A stretch of DNA of 64,000 nt from Halomonas icarae. Lineage in GTDB: Bacteria > Pseudomonadota > Gammaproteobacteria > Pseudomonadales > Halomonadaceae. The notes under the pieces were generated by a model. That model was not told where the DNA came from, searched no databases, and worked only from the letters and a program-made list of their open reading frames with translations. Shown here piece after piece: positions 46,260-55,197 of this stretch (the first letter of the stretch is position 1; every line of letters starts with the position of its first letter). The stretch spans positions 2,435,745 through 2,499,744 of the forward strand of contig NZ_WUTS01000001.1 in NCBI RefSeq assembly GCF_009901955.1. The letters run 5' to 3'. The position numbers and the translations under genes were made by a program.

Positions 46260-46348
46260 GCTCAAGCAATGAATGAGCCCCGCTGACAGCGGTGCCCCGG
46301 CGCCGTATGCTGGGTACCGATATCAACCGCCCCCCCAAGGAGTGCCCC

Positions 46349-46924
46349 ATGCGACGCCTAGCCCTCGCCCTACTGACGGCGACCCTGCCTGCCCTGGCTC
46401 TTGCCCAGACCGACGCCGCCCCCGACGTGGTGTTGCATACCAGCGAGGGTGCCATCGGCATCGAGCTTTACGAGGAGCAGGCCCCGCAGAGCGTCGAGAG
46501 CTTCCTCGCCTACGCCGAGTCGGGCCACTACGACGGCACCCTCTTTCACCGGGTGATCGACGACTTTATGATCCAGGGCGGCGGCTTCGACACCGACTTC
46601 ACGCAGAAGGCGACCCGCGAGCCGATCGAGAACGAGGCCGACAACGGCCTCAAGAACCGCCGCGGCACCCTGGCCATGGCACGCACCGGGGCGCCCCACT
46701 CGGCCACCGCCCAGTTCTTTATCAACGTCGCCGACAACGGCTTCCTCGACCATGTCAGTACCCAGTCGGGGCGAACCTGGGGCTATGCGGTGTTCGGTCG
46801 GGTCGTCGACGGCATGGAGGTGGTGGACACCATCAAGCGCGTGCCCACCGGAAATCGCGGCCGCCTTCAGAACGTGCCGAAAACGCCGGTGATCATCGAG
46901 CGCGCCGAGGTACTCGGCGATTGA
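46349..46924 (+). CDS. ppiA: periplasmic cyclophilin-type peptidyl-prolyl isomerase
   Basis: A 191-residue exported cyclophilin. The signal peptide ends near ALA (residue 19). The isomerase domain has LFHRVIDDFMIQGGGF, with the catalytic Arg and Phe, then LAMARTGAPHSATAQFFIN and FGRVVDGMEVVDTI. The C-terminal VPKTPVIIERAEVL is standard. AAGGAG precedes the ATG by seven bases. A longer in-frame start upstream lacks a signal peptide and was rejected. With the FKBP isomerase and DsbA it belongs to a set of envelope folding factors in this window. Confidence 0.93.
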   Translation: MRRLALALLTATLPALALAQTDAAPDVVLHTSEGAIGIELYEEQAPQSVESFLAYAESGHYDGTLFHRVIDDFMIQGGGFDTDFTQKATREPIENEADNGLKNRRGTLAMARTGAPHSATAQFFINVADNGFLDHVSTQSGRTWGYAVFGRVVDGMEVVDTIKRVPTGNRGRLQNVPKTPVIIERAEVLGD

Positions 46925-46946
46925 TCGATAGAAGAGGGTAACCAGA

Positions 46947-47312
46947 GTGGCGACACTGCTGTTTCGGCTCGACAACGTACCCGAGGAGGAGGCCGACGAG
47001 GTACGTCGCCTGCTCGAGCAGCACGGCTTCGACACCTTCGAGAGCCGCGCCGGTTTCTGGGGGCTTGGCGTGGCGGCCATCTGGCTGCGCGACAAGGGCG
47101 ATTACGAGGCCGCCAGAGAGGCGCTGGACACCTATCAGCAGGGGCTCGCCGAACGGGTTCGCGAGGAGCGCGATGCGCTGGCCGAGCGCGGAGAAGCACC
47201 CACCCTGCGGCGGCGCCTGCGCCACCACCCCGTGCGCGTGCTGCTGGTTGTCCTGGCATTGTCCGGGGTGCTGACTCTTACCCTGCTGCCCTTCCTTGGC
47301 CTGATCAACTGA
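46947..47312 (+). CDS. DUF6164 family protein
   Basis: A 121-residue protein with an N-terminal MATLLFRLDNVPEEEADEVRRLL, a ferredoxin-like domain with FESRAGFWGLGVAAIWL, a charged helix and one C-terminal membrane segment (VRVLLVVLALSGVLTLTLLPFL). This matches DUF6164, a proteobacterial family of unknown function. The start is the GTG at 46947 behind GAGGG at 46935-46939. A bidirectional terminator follows. Confidence 0.82.
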   Translation: MATLLFRLDNVPEEEADEVRRLLEQHGFDTFESRAGFWGLGVAAIWLRDKGDYEAAREALDTYQQGLAERVREERDALAERGEAPTLRRRLRHHPVRVLLVVLALSGVLTLTLLPFLGLIN

Positions 47313-47326
47313 TGCCTGGATACGCC

Positions 47327-47359
47327 AACGCCCCCGCCGGCTAAACCGACGGGGGCGTT
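47327..47359. terminator. bidirectional terminator hairpin
   Basis: AACGCCCCCG and CGGGGGCGTT form a 10-bp stem extended by CGG/CCG after one mismatch, with a 5-base loop. It lies between the convergent DUF6164 and ahpF genes. T runs on either side are weak. Confidence 0.75.
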
Positions 47360-47389
47360 GCATGGTGTGGAAGCCGAGGACTTCTTGGA

Positions 47390-48943
47390 TCAGCTGCGGA
47401 TCAGATGATCGAAGGCGCTCAGCGCGGCCTTGGAGCCCTCGCCCATGGCGATGACGATCTGCTTGTAGGGGACGGTGGTCACGTCGCCAGCGGCGAAGAT
47501 CCCCGGCACCGAGGTCATGCCGCGCTCGTCGACGATGATCTCGCCGCGCTCGGAAAGCTCAATGGGTGAATCCTTGAGCCACTCGGTGTTGGGCACCAGG
47601 CCGATCTGCACGAACACGCCCTCCAGCTCGACCTGGCGGATCTCGCCGCTGGCGCGCTCCTCGTAAGTGAGGCCGTTGACGCGCTGGCCATCGCCATTCA
47701 CCTCGGTGGTGCGGGCCCCCAGGATGATCTCCACGTTGGGCAGGCTACGCAGCTTCTTCTGCAGCACCTCATCGGCGCGCATCTCGTCCATGAACTCGAA
47801 CAGCGTCACATGGCCGACGATGCCGGCCAGGTCGATGGCCGCCTCGACGCCGGAGTTCCCCCCGCCGATGACCGCCACCCGCTTGCCCTTGAACAGCGGG
47901 CCATCACAGTGGGGGCAGTAGGCCACCCCCTTGTTGCGATACTCGGCTTCACCGGGCACGCCCATCTCACGCCAGCGGGCACCGGTGGCCAGCACCAGGG
48001 TCCTGCTCTTGAGGCTGGCGCCGGACTCGAACTGCACCTCGTGAGCCTCGCCCGGCTGACCCGGCAGCAGCTTGACGGCACGCTGCAGGTTCATGATATC
48101 GACCTCATACTCCCTGACATGCTCCTCCAGTGCCGCGGCCAGCTTGGGCCCGTCGGTATGGGGAACGGAGATAAGGTTCTCGATGGACATGGTGTCGAGC
48201 ACCTGGCCGCCGAAGCGCTCGGCGGCGACACCGGTGCGGATGCCCTTGCGTGCGGCATAGACCGCCGCCGCGGCCGCCGCGGGGCCACCACCGACCATCA
48301 GGGTATCGAAGGCCGGCTTCTCGCTTAGGTTGGCGGCCTCGCGCTCGGCGGCACCGGTGTCCACCTTGGCCAGGATCTGCTCCATGCTCATGCGCCCCTG
48401 ATCGAAGGGCTCGCCGTTGAGATAGATGCTAGGCACCGACATCACCTGGCGCTCTTCCACCTCGTCCTGGAACAGGGCCCCGTCGATGGCCACGTGATGG
48501 ACATTGGGGTTGAGGATCGCCATCAGGTTCAGCGCCTGGACCACATCCGGGCAGTTCTGACAGGAGAGTGAGAAGTAGGTTTCGAAGTTGAGTTCACCCT
48601 CCAGCCCCTTGATCTGCTCGATCACCTCATTACTGGCCTTGGGCGGGTGTCCACCCACCTGCAGCAGCGCCAGCACCAGGCTGGTGAACTCGTGCCCCAT
48701 GGGGATGCCGGCGAAGACCACGCCGGTCTCCTCGCCGGGGCGATTGATGGCGAAGGAGGGGCGACGCGCCTCCTCGCCATCAAGCTTGAGGGTAATCTTG
48801 TCGGTCAGACCGACGATATCGGCCAACAGGCCATGCAGTTCCTTCGACTTGGCGCCATCATCGAGGGACGCAACGATCTCGAAGGGCTGAGTGACCTTGG
48901 CCAGATAGGCCTTGAGCTGAGTTTTCAGGTTGTCGTCCAACAT
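47390..48943 (-). CDS. ahpF: alkyl hydroperoxide reductase subunit F
   Basis: Flavoprotein that passes electrons from NADH to AhpC. The product is 517 residues from the ATG at 48943, matching E. coli AhpF, whose start [14 protein letters not shown] it shares. The N-terminal double thioredoxin fold has the redox pair CQNC. The thioredoxin-reductase part has FAD-binding [17 protein letters not shown], the active pair CPHC, NAD-binding [14 protein letters not shown] and [13 protein letters not shown]. An in-frame ATG at 48961 has a poorer site. It follows ahpC at 171 bases with a hairpin between. Confidence 0.96.
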   Translation of the reverse strand: MLDDNLKTQLKAYLAKVTQPFEIVASLDDGAKSKELHGLLADIVGLTDKITLKLDGEEARRPSFAINRPGEETGVVFAGIPMGHEFTSLVLALLQVGGHPPKASNEVIEQIKGLEGELNFETYFSLSCQNCPDVVQALNLMAILNPNVHHVAIDGALFQDEVEERQVMSVPSIYLNGEPFDQGRMSMEQILAKVDTGAAEREAANLSEKPAFDTLMVGGGPAAAAAAVYAARKGIRTGVAAERFGGQVLDTMSIENLISVPHTDGPKLAAALEEHVREYEVDIMNLQRAVKLLPGQPGEAHEVQFESGASLKSRTLVLATGARWREMGVPGEAEYRNKGVAYCPHCDGPLFKGKRVAVIGGGNSGVEAAIDLAGIVGHVTLFEFMDEMRADEVLQKKLRSLPNVEIILGARTTEVNGDGQRVNGLTYEERASGEIRQVELEGVFVQIGLVPNTEWLKDSPIELSERGEIIVDERGMTSVPGIFAAGDVTTVPYKQIVIAMGEGSKAALSAFDHLIRS

Positions 48944-49042
48944 GACAGCGTGTTCCTTCATGTTCGAGAGTGTCAGGCCACGAGCTAGCCGTGCCCTGCC
49001 GGTTTGGCAGTGCCATCGATCTGGCTCGTGATGCGAAATAGG

Positions 49043-49070
49043 GCCCCGGGCGGGGGGAGGTGCCCGGGGC
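49043..49070 (-). terminator. attenuating hairpin between ahpC and ahpF
   Basis: GCCCCGGGC and GCCCGGGGC form a 9-bp stem around a 10-base purine-rich loop (plus strand). No T run follows leftward. It lies 45 bases after the ahpC stop and would favour more peroxiredoxin than reductase. Confidence 0.55.
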
Positions 49071-49114
49071 GATGTGGCTAGGCCGGAAGAGGGGCCTCGC
49101 CACGCAGGCAGGGC

Positions 49115-49678
49115 TTAGATCTTGCCGACCAGGTCCAGTGACGGAGCCAGGGTCTCTTCGCCTTCTTCCCACTTGGCCGGGCAGACCTCGTTGGGGTTGG
49201 CACGCACGTACTGGGCAGCCTTGACCTTGCGCAGCAGTTCTTCGGCGTTGCGGCCGATGTTGCCGGCGTTCAGCTCGATGATCTGGATCTTGCCATCGGG
49301 GTCGACCACGAAGGTGCCACGCTCGGCGATACCGGCATCCTCGATCAGCACCTCGAAGTTGCGCGAGATGGCGTGGGTCGGGTCGGCCAGCATCGGGTAG
49401 GTCAGCTTGCCGATGGTCTCGGAGCTGTCGTGCCACGCCTTGTGGGTGAAGTGGGTGTCGGTGGAGACGCTGTAGATCTCGACGCCCAGCTTCTTGAACG
49501 CTTCGTAGTTGTCCTGCAGGTCACCCAGCTCGGTGGGGCAGACGAAGGTGAAGTCGGCCGGGTAGAAGAAGAAGATGCTCCACTGGCCTTTCACGTCCTG
49601 TTCGCTGACGTCGATAAACTCGCCGTTATGGTAAGCGGTGGCCTTGAACGGCTTGATTTCGGTGTTAAGCAGGGACAT
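49115..49678 (-). CDS. ahpC: peroxiredoxin AhpC
   Basis: Two-cysteine peroxiredoxin that reduces hydrogen peroxide and organic peroxides. The product is 187 residues. The peroxidatic Cys47 is in [14 protein letters not shown] and the resolving Cys166 in NEVCPAKW. The GG/LG and C-terminal features are those of the AhpC1/Prx1 group. The ATG at 49678 has AAGGAG upstream (CGAAAGGAGCATTAACG). It is the first gene of the leftward ahpCF pair. Confidence 0.97.
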   Translation of the reverse strand: MSLLNTEIKPFKATAYHNGEFIDVSEQDVKGQWSIFFFYPADFTFVCPTELGDLQDNYEAFKKLGVEIYSVSTDTHFTHKAWHDSSETIGKLTYPMLADPTHAISRNFEVLIEDAGIAERGTFVVDPDGKIQIIELNAGNIGRNAEELLRKVKAAQYVRANPNEVCPAKWEEGEETLAPSLDLVGKI

Positions 49679-49748
49679 TCGTTAATGCTCCTTTCGTCGT
49701 TGCCTAGGGATGGCTGGAATACGCAGGCATGGTAGCCCGTATTACCCG

Positions 49749-49794
49749 ATAGTATAAATTGAATGGGGGCATCGCCCTGATAATTCAACCCTAT
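49749..49794 (-). promoter_or_regulatory. candidate ahpC promoter with OxyR-like elements
   Basis: Leftward -10 TATACT (49756-49751) about 73 bases upstream of ahpC. ATAA-N7-CTAT (49780-49794) and ATAG-N7-TGAA (49749-49763) resemble OxyR half sites, but the two are 16 bases apart instead of the canonical 7. The -35 is poor, as expected for an activated promoter. Confidence 0.35.
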
Positions 49795-49812
49795 GACAAG
49801 GGCGGTGCACGG

Positions 49813-50217
49813 TCAGCCGATGCGCACCGCCTCCCCCTGGCGGTCCAGTGCCAGGAAGGCCTCGACGCTACCCATCTTCAACGACTCGACCATGCGCTCG
49901 AGCTGCGCCTCGGCCTGCTCGGAAGCGGGGGCTTCGCTACCACGACCCGAAAGGGCACCGACGAAGACGATGTCCCACTCGACACCGGTGTTCTGCGACT
50001 CCGCCACCAGGCCGGCCATATCGGTCAGCTCCTCGGGAGCCTTGTCGACACACAGCACCGGAGCAAGCACGCCGCCTTCGCCCTGCTCGAAGCGGGCGCG
50101 CTGCTCGGCGGAAGGGTTGTCCGGCAGTTCGGCACGCGTGAAGACGAACAGCAGAAGCTGGGCATCGGGCTGCAGCCGCGCCTCGCTGAGCAGATCGGAA
50201 AAGTTGGTGATGGCCAT
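49813..50217 (-). CDS. conserved protein of unknown function
   Basis: A 134-residue acidic cytoplasmic protein: SDLLSEARLQPDAQLLLFVFTRAELP, EQRARFEQGEGGVLAPVLCVDK, EWDIVFVGALSGRG and RMVESLKMGSVEAFLALDRQG. Relatives in Pseudomonas are often labelled ribonucleotide reductase subunit alpha. That label is not supported: the protein is far too short and no reductase motif is present. The start has GGAGG upstream. Position near ahpC may reflect oxidative-stress expression, which is a guess. Confidence 0.78.
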   Translation of the reverse strand: MAITNFSDLLSEARLQPDAQLLLFVFTRAELPDNPSAEQRARFEQGEGGVLAPVLCVDKAPEELTDMAGLVAESQNTGVEWDIVFVGALSGRGSEAPASEQAEAQLERMVESLKMGSVEAFLALDRQGEAVRIG

Positions 50218-50333
50218 GCGAAGCCTCCAGGGGGCAATCGAAAAGAAGAGTGAGCGCCAGCCTGCCCCCTTTGGAGGTGGCGCTCAAGGGGAAGGCGGGC
50301 GAATCGGCTCAGTCAAGATGGTGGGAGCAAGAC

Positions 50334-51374
50334 TCAGCCGTGGCGGGCGCTGAGGATATGGTGCAGGCCGCTGCACTCCACCAGGGGGTCGTCGCAGTTG
50401 ACCACCACCTCGGTGTGGCCCAGCACATGGCCCTTGCCGGTGATGGTGTTCTCCACCACCGTATGGGCGCCCTCCCGACGGGTACCGGTGAAGGTGCCGA
50501 TAAAGCCGGTCTCGCGCAAGGAGATGGTCTCCAGCCGGTCGCCGGGCTCAAGGGTACCCTCATGGCGCATCAGTGCCAGGCGTGCCGAGGTCCCGGTGCC
50601 GGTGGTGCTGCGGCAGATCACCCCCGGATGCACATAGGTGGCCGAACGCGAGCGGTAGAAGTCATCGGCCACCTGCTCCACCGGGCCCATGAAGTGCAGG
50701 AAGGGCAGTGGCCCCACATCGCCCAGGGTGTAGTGGGAGAAGCCGCGCTCGGCCTGAATCGCCTCGACGATCTTGTGGGCACACTCGGCGAGCTCACGCT
50801 CCTCGTCGCGGTTGAGATGAAAGCCAAGCTCACCGGCATCCACCAGGGCATAGAAGCCGCCGCTGTAGGCCACGCTGTAGGCCACCTCGCCCAGCCCCGG
50901 CACCTGGATCGAGGCACGATAGGTATCGATATAGCTGGGCAGCCCCTCGCAGGTGATCGCCTCCACCACGCCGTTCTCCACCCTCGCCTCGATTCTGACC
51001 AGCCCCGCCGGCGCCTCGAGCGTGAAGCGCTGCACGCCCTCCCGCTTGGGCACGATGCCGGCCTCGAGGACCGCGGTGGCGGTGCAGATGGTATTGGAGC
51101 CCGAGTAGATGGGGTAACCCATCACCTCCATGATGATATAGCCGGCGGCCGCCTCGGGGTCACTGGCCGGAACGATCAGGTCCACCGACATCTCGGGCAC
51201 GCCATAGGGTTCGAACAGCAGCAGCTTGCGCAGGCCATCGGCATCATCGCGCAGGTAGTGCATCTGCTCGCGTACCGTGGCGCCGGGCAGGGGGTCGATG
51301 CCCCCCAGCACGATCCGGCTGACATCGCCGCCGGCGTGGGTGTCCATCATCCTGAAGCTGAGCGGACGAGTCAT
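50334..51374 (-). CDS. proline racemase family protein with Ser/Thr active-site pair
   Basis: A 346-residue enzyme of the proline racemase / hydroxyproline epimerase fold, recognised by MMDTHAGGDVSRIV, IIMEVMGYPIYSGSNTI, YSVAYSGGFYALVDA, YVHPGVICRSTTGTGTSARL and GTFTGTRREG. The two positions normally Cys are Ser91 (YSGSNTI against MCGHNTI) and Thr258 (RSTTGTGT against RSPCGTGT). A Cys/Cys pair gives epimerases and Cys/Thr gives trans-3-hydroxyproline dehydratase; Ser/Thr is not one I can assign. It overlaps the dehydrogenase gene upstream by four bases, so the two work in one pathway. Confidence 0.88.
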   Translation of the reverse strand: MTRPLSFRMMDTHAGGDVSRIVLGGIDPLPGATVREQMHYLRDDADGLRKLLLFEPYGVPEMSVDLIVPASDPEAAAGYIIMEVMGYPIYSGSNTICTATAVLEAGIVPKREGVQRFTLEAPAGLVRIEARVENGVVEAITCEGLPSYIDTYRASIQVPGLGEVAYSVAYSGGFYALVDAGELGFHLNRDEERELAECAHKIVEAIQAERGFSHYTLGDVGPLPFLHFMGPVEQVADDFYRSRSATYVHPGVICRSTTGTGTSARLALMRHEGTLEPGDRLETISLRETGFIGTFTGTRREGAHTVVENTITGKGHVLGHTEVVVNCDDPLVECSGLHHILSARHG

Positions 51375-52564
51375 GGGCGCGACTCCTGCTGGGAAGAGGG
51401 AGCGGCAAGGGCGAAGGGAGCACCATGCGCCTCCCACTGGCGGTCGGGAACGATGACGATCTTGCCCAGGAAGTTGCTGCCGCGACTGACGAAGTAGCGC
51501 TCGGCCTGATGAAGTTCCGAGAGCCGGAAGGTGGCATGCAGTACCGGCTTGAGCTCACCGGAGCGGATCCAGGCGATCAGTTGCTCGGCCTCGTCACGGG
51601 TGCCATGGGAGACACCGAAGATCTGTACCTGATAGAGGTAGATGCGCGTCCACAGGATCTCCGAGATATTGCCGCCGCTGGCCCCGGCGATGGAGAGCCG
51701 CGGATAGCGGGTGCGTGCCTTCATGTCCTGAATCATGGTATCGATGAAACAGTCGGTCATCTCGCCACCGACCAGGTCCATCACCGCATCGATGGGCGCC
51801 CCACCGGTGGCCTCGAGGACCCGCTGGGCGAAGCCCTCGAGCTCGCCGCGATCGATCACCGCCTCGGCACCCAGGGCCTCGAGCGCCTCCGCCTTCTCCG
51901 GCTGGCTCACCGCATAGGGAACGGCCCCCAGGATGCGACAGAGCTGGATCAGTGCCGTGCCCACGCCACCGCTGGCACCGCTGACCAGTACCCGCTCGCC
52001 GGCAGCCACTCCGGCCGAGGTCAGCATATGGTAGGCGGTCTGATAGGAGCACATGCCCAGGGCGGCGAGCTCGGCATCGTCGAGCTCGGGGTTGGGCACA
52101 TGATGGAACTGGTCCGAGGGAACGACGACATACTCGGCGAAGCCGCCATCGGCACCGTGACCGTAGTAGTCCGGGGTCAGGTTGATGTCGCGGCGGGCAT
52201 CCGGGTAGAGGTTGAAGTCGAGCAGGCCACGCTCGCCGATCCGTGCAGTGTCAACCCCTTCGCCCACCGCCACCACGCGCCCGACGATATCGGCGCCCTG
52301 AATGCGCGGGAAGATCAGGGTCGGCTCACCGCCCATGGCAAAGGAGGTCACCTCGCCCTTCTTCACCGGGTAGAGTCCCTCCCGGGCCTTGCGGTCGGTA
52401 TTGTTCTTGGCGGTGGCCGTGACCCCTACCAACACCTCGCCTGGGCCCGGCCGCGGGGTCGGCACGTCGTCTCGGTAGACCAGCCTGTCGATATCGCCAT
52501 GGCCGGTCAGCAGCATGGCCGACATGGTGGCGGGAACGGTGGCATGGGGAGAGTGCTTCGCCAT
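51371..52564 (-). CDS. zinc-type MDR dehydrogenase/reductase
   Basis: A 397-residue member of the medium-chain dehydrogenase/reductase superfamily. The N-terminal GroES-like domain has PTPRPGPGEVLVGVTATAKNNTD and IQGADIVGRVVAVGEGVD. The NAD(P)-binding domain has LVSGASGGVGTALIQLCRILGA. The usual catalytic zinc Cys near residue 50 is replaced by Asn (KNNTDRK), and no structural-zinc Cys cluster is seen, so it is closer to quinone oxidoreductases. AGGAGG precedes the ATG at 52564. Together with the racemase-like gene it forms a two-gene operon of unknown substrate. Confidence 0.87.
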   Translation of the reverse strand: MAKHSPHATVPATMSAMLLTGHGDIDRLVYRDDVPTPRPGPGEVLVGVTATAKNNTDRKAREGLYPVKKGEVTSFAMGGEPTLIFPRIQGADIVGRVVAVGEGVDTARIGERGLLDFNLYPDARRDINLTPDYYGHGADGGFAEYVVVPSDQFHHVPNPELDDAELAALGMCSYQTAYHMLTSAGVAAGERVLVSGASGGVGTALIQLCRILGAVPYAVSQPEKAEALEALGAEAVIDRGELEGFAQRVLEATGGAPIDAVMDLVGGEMTDCFIDTMIQDMKARTRYPRLSIAGASGGNISEILWTRIYLYQVQIFGVSHGTRDEAEQLIAWIRSGELKPVLHATFRLSELHQAERYFVSRGSNFLGKIVIVPDRQWEAHGAPFALAAPSSQQESRP

Positions 52565-52828
52565 CTGCTTGCTGCCTCCTTGGTGGGGATGCTGGTGGGG
52601 CCACCGACAACGCGTCGGCGGCGTGAACTTGTCCACAGCACAATAGCAGAGCGCCCCCGGAACAACCGAGCCCTTGAGGTAGCAAATAGCGGTGTGATCC
52701 TTCCTGTTTTACGGCAAGGAGAGGGCGGTTTTTTCTGTGCCTCTTGCGTCCTTACGGCTTCCCCTGTGTGTTGCTCCCCTCCCCTCTGACTCACTTGGTC
52801 CCGAACCGCTTATTTCTGCTCTGGTCCC
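52565..52828. other. intergenic stretch between the dehydrogenase and HPP genes
   Basis: About 264 bases with no convincing gene. TTGTCCAC (52630-52637) and a T-rich run near 52730 are present. No promoter or terminator stands out. Confidence 0.5.
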
Positions 52829-53356
52829 CTACCAGTGCAGCGGATAGCGCCGATGGCGGGCCAGGTTGTTCACCAGTACTGCCACCACCACCATGATGGC
52901 GCTACCGACGCCGATGGGCATCAGGGGATACCACCAGCCCAACCCCGTGATCTCGGGCCCGCCGATCACCGCGATCAGGGCCGCGGCGGCACCGGGCGGG
53001 TGCACGCTGTGAGTCAGCTGCATCAACAGGATGGAGAGTGATACCGCCAGGGTCACCGCCAGCGTGGTAGCGCCCAGCAGCTGGAAGCAGGCGACCCCGG
53101 CCATCGCCGAAAGCAGGCTGCCCAGCAATACATTGCGCGGCTGTGCAAAGGGGCTTTCCGGTGCGGCATAGAGCAGCACCGAGGTGGCGCCGAAGGAGGC
53201 CACGATCAGCAGCTGCTGGGAGAGCCAGTGCGCACTGAGCCAGCAGACCGTTCCCATGCCGGCCACGGCTCCCAGCCATGACCAGAAGGCATCGCCAAGA
53301 TCAGGCGTATCGCGTCGCAGGCGCTCACCGCGCATCTTTCCCAGATAGGTCTTCAT
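52829..53356 (-). CDS. HPP family membrane protein
   Basis: A 175-residue protein with four to five membrane segments and the naming motif THSVHPPGAAAALIAVIGG. Other blocks are LLIVASFGATSVLLYAAPESPFAQPRN and GWWYPLMPIGVGSAIMVVVAV. HPP proteins include a plastid nitrite transporter; bacterial members are unassigned. No CBS domain is attached, unlike longer members. The upstream 100 bases are AT-rich, with TATAAATAATAC as likely promoter. Confidence 0.87.
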   Translation of the reverse strand: MKTYLGKMRGERLRRDTPDLGDAFWSWLGAVAGMGTVCWLSAHWLSQQLLIVASFGATSVLLYAAPESPFAQPRNVLLGSLLSAMAGVACFQLLGATTLAVTLAVSLSILLMQLTHSVHPPGAAAALIAVIGGPEITGLGWWYPLMPIGVGSAIMVVVAVLVNNLARHRRYPLHW

Positions 53357-53562
53357 CGTTCCTGAATCGTGAAGGGGTGAGCGGCAGAGTCTGCCAAATT
53401 ACTTATCGACATGAAAGCAAGTATTATTTATAACAAAATGAATTAAACATGATTGGTATCATATTTCCCTGCCTTGTCGATGCCTCATCCCCCTTATCGA
53501 CACAGTCAGCATCAACATTGACAGCGAAGCAGACGACGCGCCTGTCAACGAGTTGCCGACAC

Positions 53563-53595
53563 AAAAAAGGCCCGGGGAGAAATTCTTCCCGGGTC
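53563..53595 (-). terminator. strong intrinsic terminator behind the tRNA fragment
   Basis: Read leftward, a 12-pair stem (53595-53584 with 53580-53569, one G-T pair at each of two positions) and three-base loop are followed by six T (53568-53563). It lies directly after the tRNA-like 3' end, the usual place for a tRNA terminator. Confidence 0.85.
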
Positions 53596-53600
53596 CGGCG

Positions 53601-53630
53601 GCGTCCCCGGCAGGATTCGAACCTGCGACT
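53601..53630 (-). pseudogene. tRNA 3'-end fragment
   Basis: Read leftward, GTCGCAGG-TTCGAAT-CCTGC forms a T-arm (GCAGG/CCTGC with TTCGAAT loop) followed by CGGGGACGCC, an acceptor-strand-like end without encoded CCA. No anticodon or D-arm precedes it; the upstream sequence is unrelated. Its first 23 bases equal the matching part of the intact tRNA-Arg(CCG) at 60.1 kb, after which they differ. It is probably a scar of integration or deletion at a tRNA gene. Confidence 0.6.
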
Positions 53631-53639
53631 GCTGATCTC

Positions 53640-53967
53640 GGTGACCAGCTCGCTAAGGCTGTCGAGCAGCTCCAGCAGGCCGCTGAGCGACAGCATCACA
53701 GGCAATATCGCCGAAGAGCAAAGCTCGACGGCGGGCGATCACTGCGAGCGTTACCGGGATCCACGAGAGTAGAGTCGGACATTTGGCGAGGCCTTCAACG
53801 GTCAAGGGCCGAGTCGGGGAGCTGCTTGCATGTGCCTGCCGATGCGGTGAGCATAAGCGCTCGAACCCTGCCGCCAAGGTGAACCGGGCATGATGCCCGC
53901 TTGGAGGATGGCTTAGGTTGTATGTCGCAGTCACGGCAGTGGTAGGAAAGGTACAGCGGAGCATTCG
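53640..53967. other. unassigned stretch between the tRNA fragment and the HlyD gene
   Basis: No protein family is recognised in either strand. It contains a 7-bp palindrome, CGGGCAT-G-ATGCCCG (53885-53899), 69 bases before the HlyD gene, a possible operator. The sequence is likely left over from rearrangement next to the tRNA fragment. Confidence 0.45.
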
Positions 53968-55188
53968 ATGAGCGACCATGGCGAACACCCCCCAAGGCAG
54001 CCCCCCCGTGACAATGCCTCATCTTCGGCAACCAACGGAGGAGCCGGTACAGAGCCATCCATTGCGAGTGGCGACACATCGCAACAGACCCTTGCCGACG
54101 CATCAGCCCCGAGGACATCGCACCGTAATCCGGCGAAACCGATAACGCTCGTGATGCTGGTGTTGCTGGTCGCACTGGTGGCGCTCTATGCGTTGAGCGA
54201 CCGTCTGGCCCCTTCCTCATCACGCGGCAGCGTTTCGGCGCATGTGGTGCAAATTGCACCGCGGGTTTCGGGTCAGGTGACGAGCGTGATGGTCGCAGAC
54301 AATGCGGTGGTAGAAGCCGGCAGCCCACTTTTTTCCATCGATCGGCGCCCCTTCGAGCTGGCCGTCCAGCAGGCCGAGGCCAACCTGAACACCGCACTGC
54401 AGAACGTCAGCGCATCCGGTGCCTCGCTGGTCGCTGCACAGGCCGCCGTGACCCAAGCGCGCGTCGCACTCGACAACGCTCGCGCCGACGCGGATCGAAT
54501 TCTGCGCCTGGAGGCGCGAGGGGTCATCTCTGCCAGCAAGGCCGATGAGGCGCGCGCCCGCGTGGCGGACGCTGCGGCCCAGCAGGAGAGTGCGCTGGCC
54601 AACCTCCAGAGCGCTCGGGCTCAGCTTGGGCCCCAAGGAGAGGACAATCCGGCAATTCTGGCGGCCGAGGCGCAACTGGCGCAGGCTCAGTATGACCTGG
54701 CCTCGACCATGGTGACGGCGCCGCATTTTGGCGTAGTCACCAATGTCACCCTGTCGGAGGGGCAGTACATCGGCGCCGGCAACCCGGCGATGACCTTTAT
54801 CGATGCCGATGCCGCCTGGATCACGGTCGACCTGCGCGAGAATCAGCTCCAGAACATCGAGCCTGGTGATACCGCGTACCTGCTATTCGATGCCGTGCCC
54901 GGCAAGATCTTCGAAGGCCGCGTACAAAGCATCGCCTGGGGCATCAACCCGGGACGCAATGTGCAGGACGGCCTGGTGGTCAACCAGCCGAGCGACCGCT
55001 GGTTCGAACCCCCGCGGCGTATCCCGGTGCGAATAGAGTTGGCGGACGGCATGGAGGAGTGGCCTCGTCAGACGCGGGTCGGCGGCAAGGTCGATGTGGT
55101 GGTCCTGGCCGGCGGTAGCCAAAACCCGATTGCCTGGATGGCGCGTGGCTTACAGCGACTCCAGTCCTGGACCAGTTACCTGCACTGA
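53968..55188 (+). CDS. HlyD/EmrA-type membrane fusion protein
   Basis: A 406-residue periplasmic adaptor of an efflux system. The N-terminal 55 residues are polar and rich in Ser, Thr and Ala. One membrane helix follows (ITLVMLVLLVALVALYALSD), then the biotinyl-lipoyl half VVQIAPRVSGQVTSVMVADNAVV, a long coiled-coil hairpin (about 120-220) and the second half APHFGVVTNVTLSEGQYI with VDLRENQLQNIEPGD. Nine bases separate it from the FUSC/DUF2955 gene; such pairs are predicted to export small organic compounds. Codon use and GC look less extreme than in the core genes. Confidence 0.88.
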   Translation: MSDHGEHPPRQPPRDNASSSATNGGAGTEPSIASGDTSQQTLADASAPRTSHRNPAKPITLVMLVLLVALVALYALSDRLAPSSSRGSVSAHVVQIAPRVSGQVTSVMVADNAVVEAGSPLFSIDRRPFELAVQQAEANLNTALQNVSASGASLVAAQAAVTQARVALDNARADADRILRLEARGVISASKADEARARVADAAAQQESALANLQSARAQLGPQGEDNPAILAAEAQLAQAQYDLASTMVTAPHFGVVTNVTLSEGQYIGAGNPAMTFIDADAAWITVDLRENQLQNIEPGDTAYLLFDAVPGKIFEGRVQSIAWGINPGRNVQDGLVVNQPSDRWFEPPRRIPVRIELADGMEEWPRQTRVGGKVDVVVLAGGSQNPIAWMARGLQRLQSWTSYLH

Positions 55189-55197
55189 GGCATACGC

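Noticed and set aside
53424-53705. Minus-strand protein gene over the tRNA fragment
   Set aside because: The peptide SSRRFESC is simply translated tRNA T-arm sequence; the rest has no family match.
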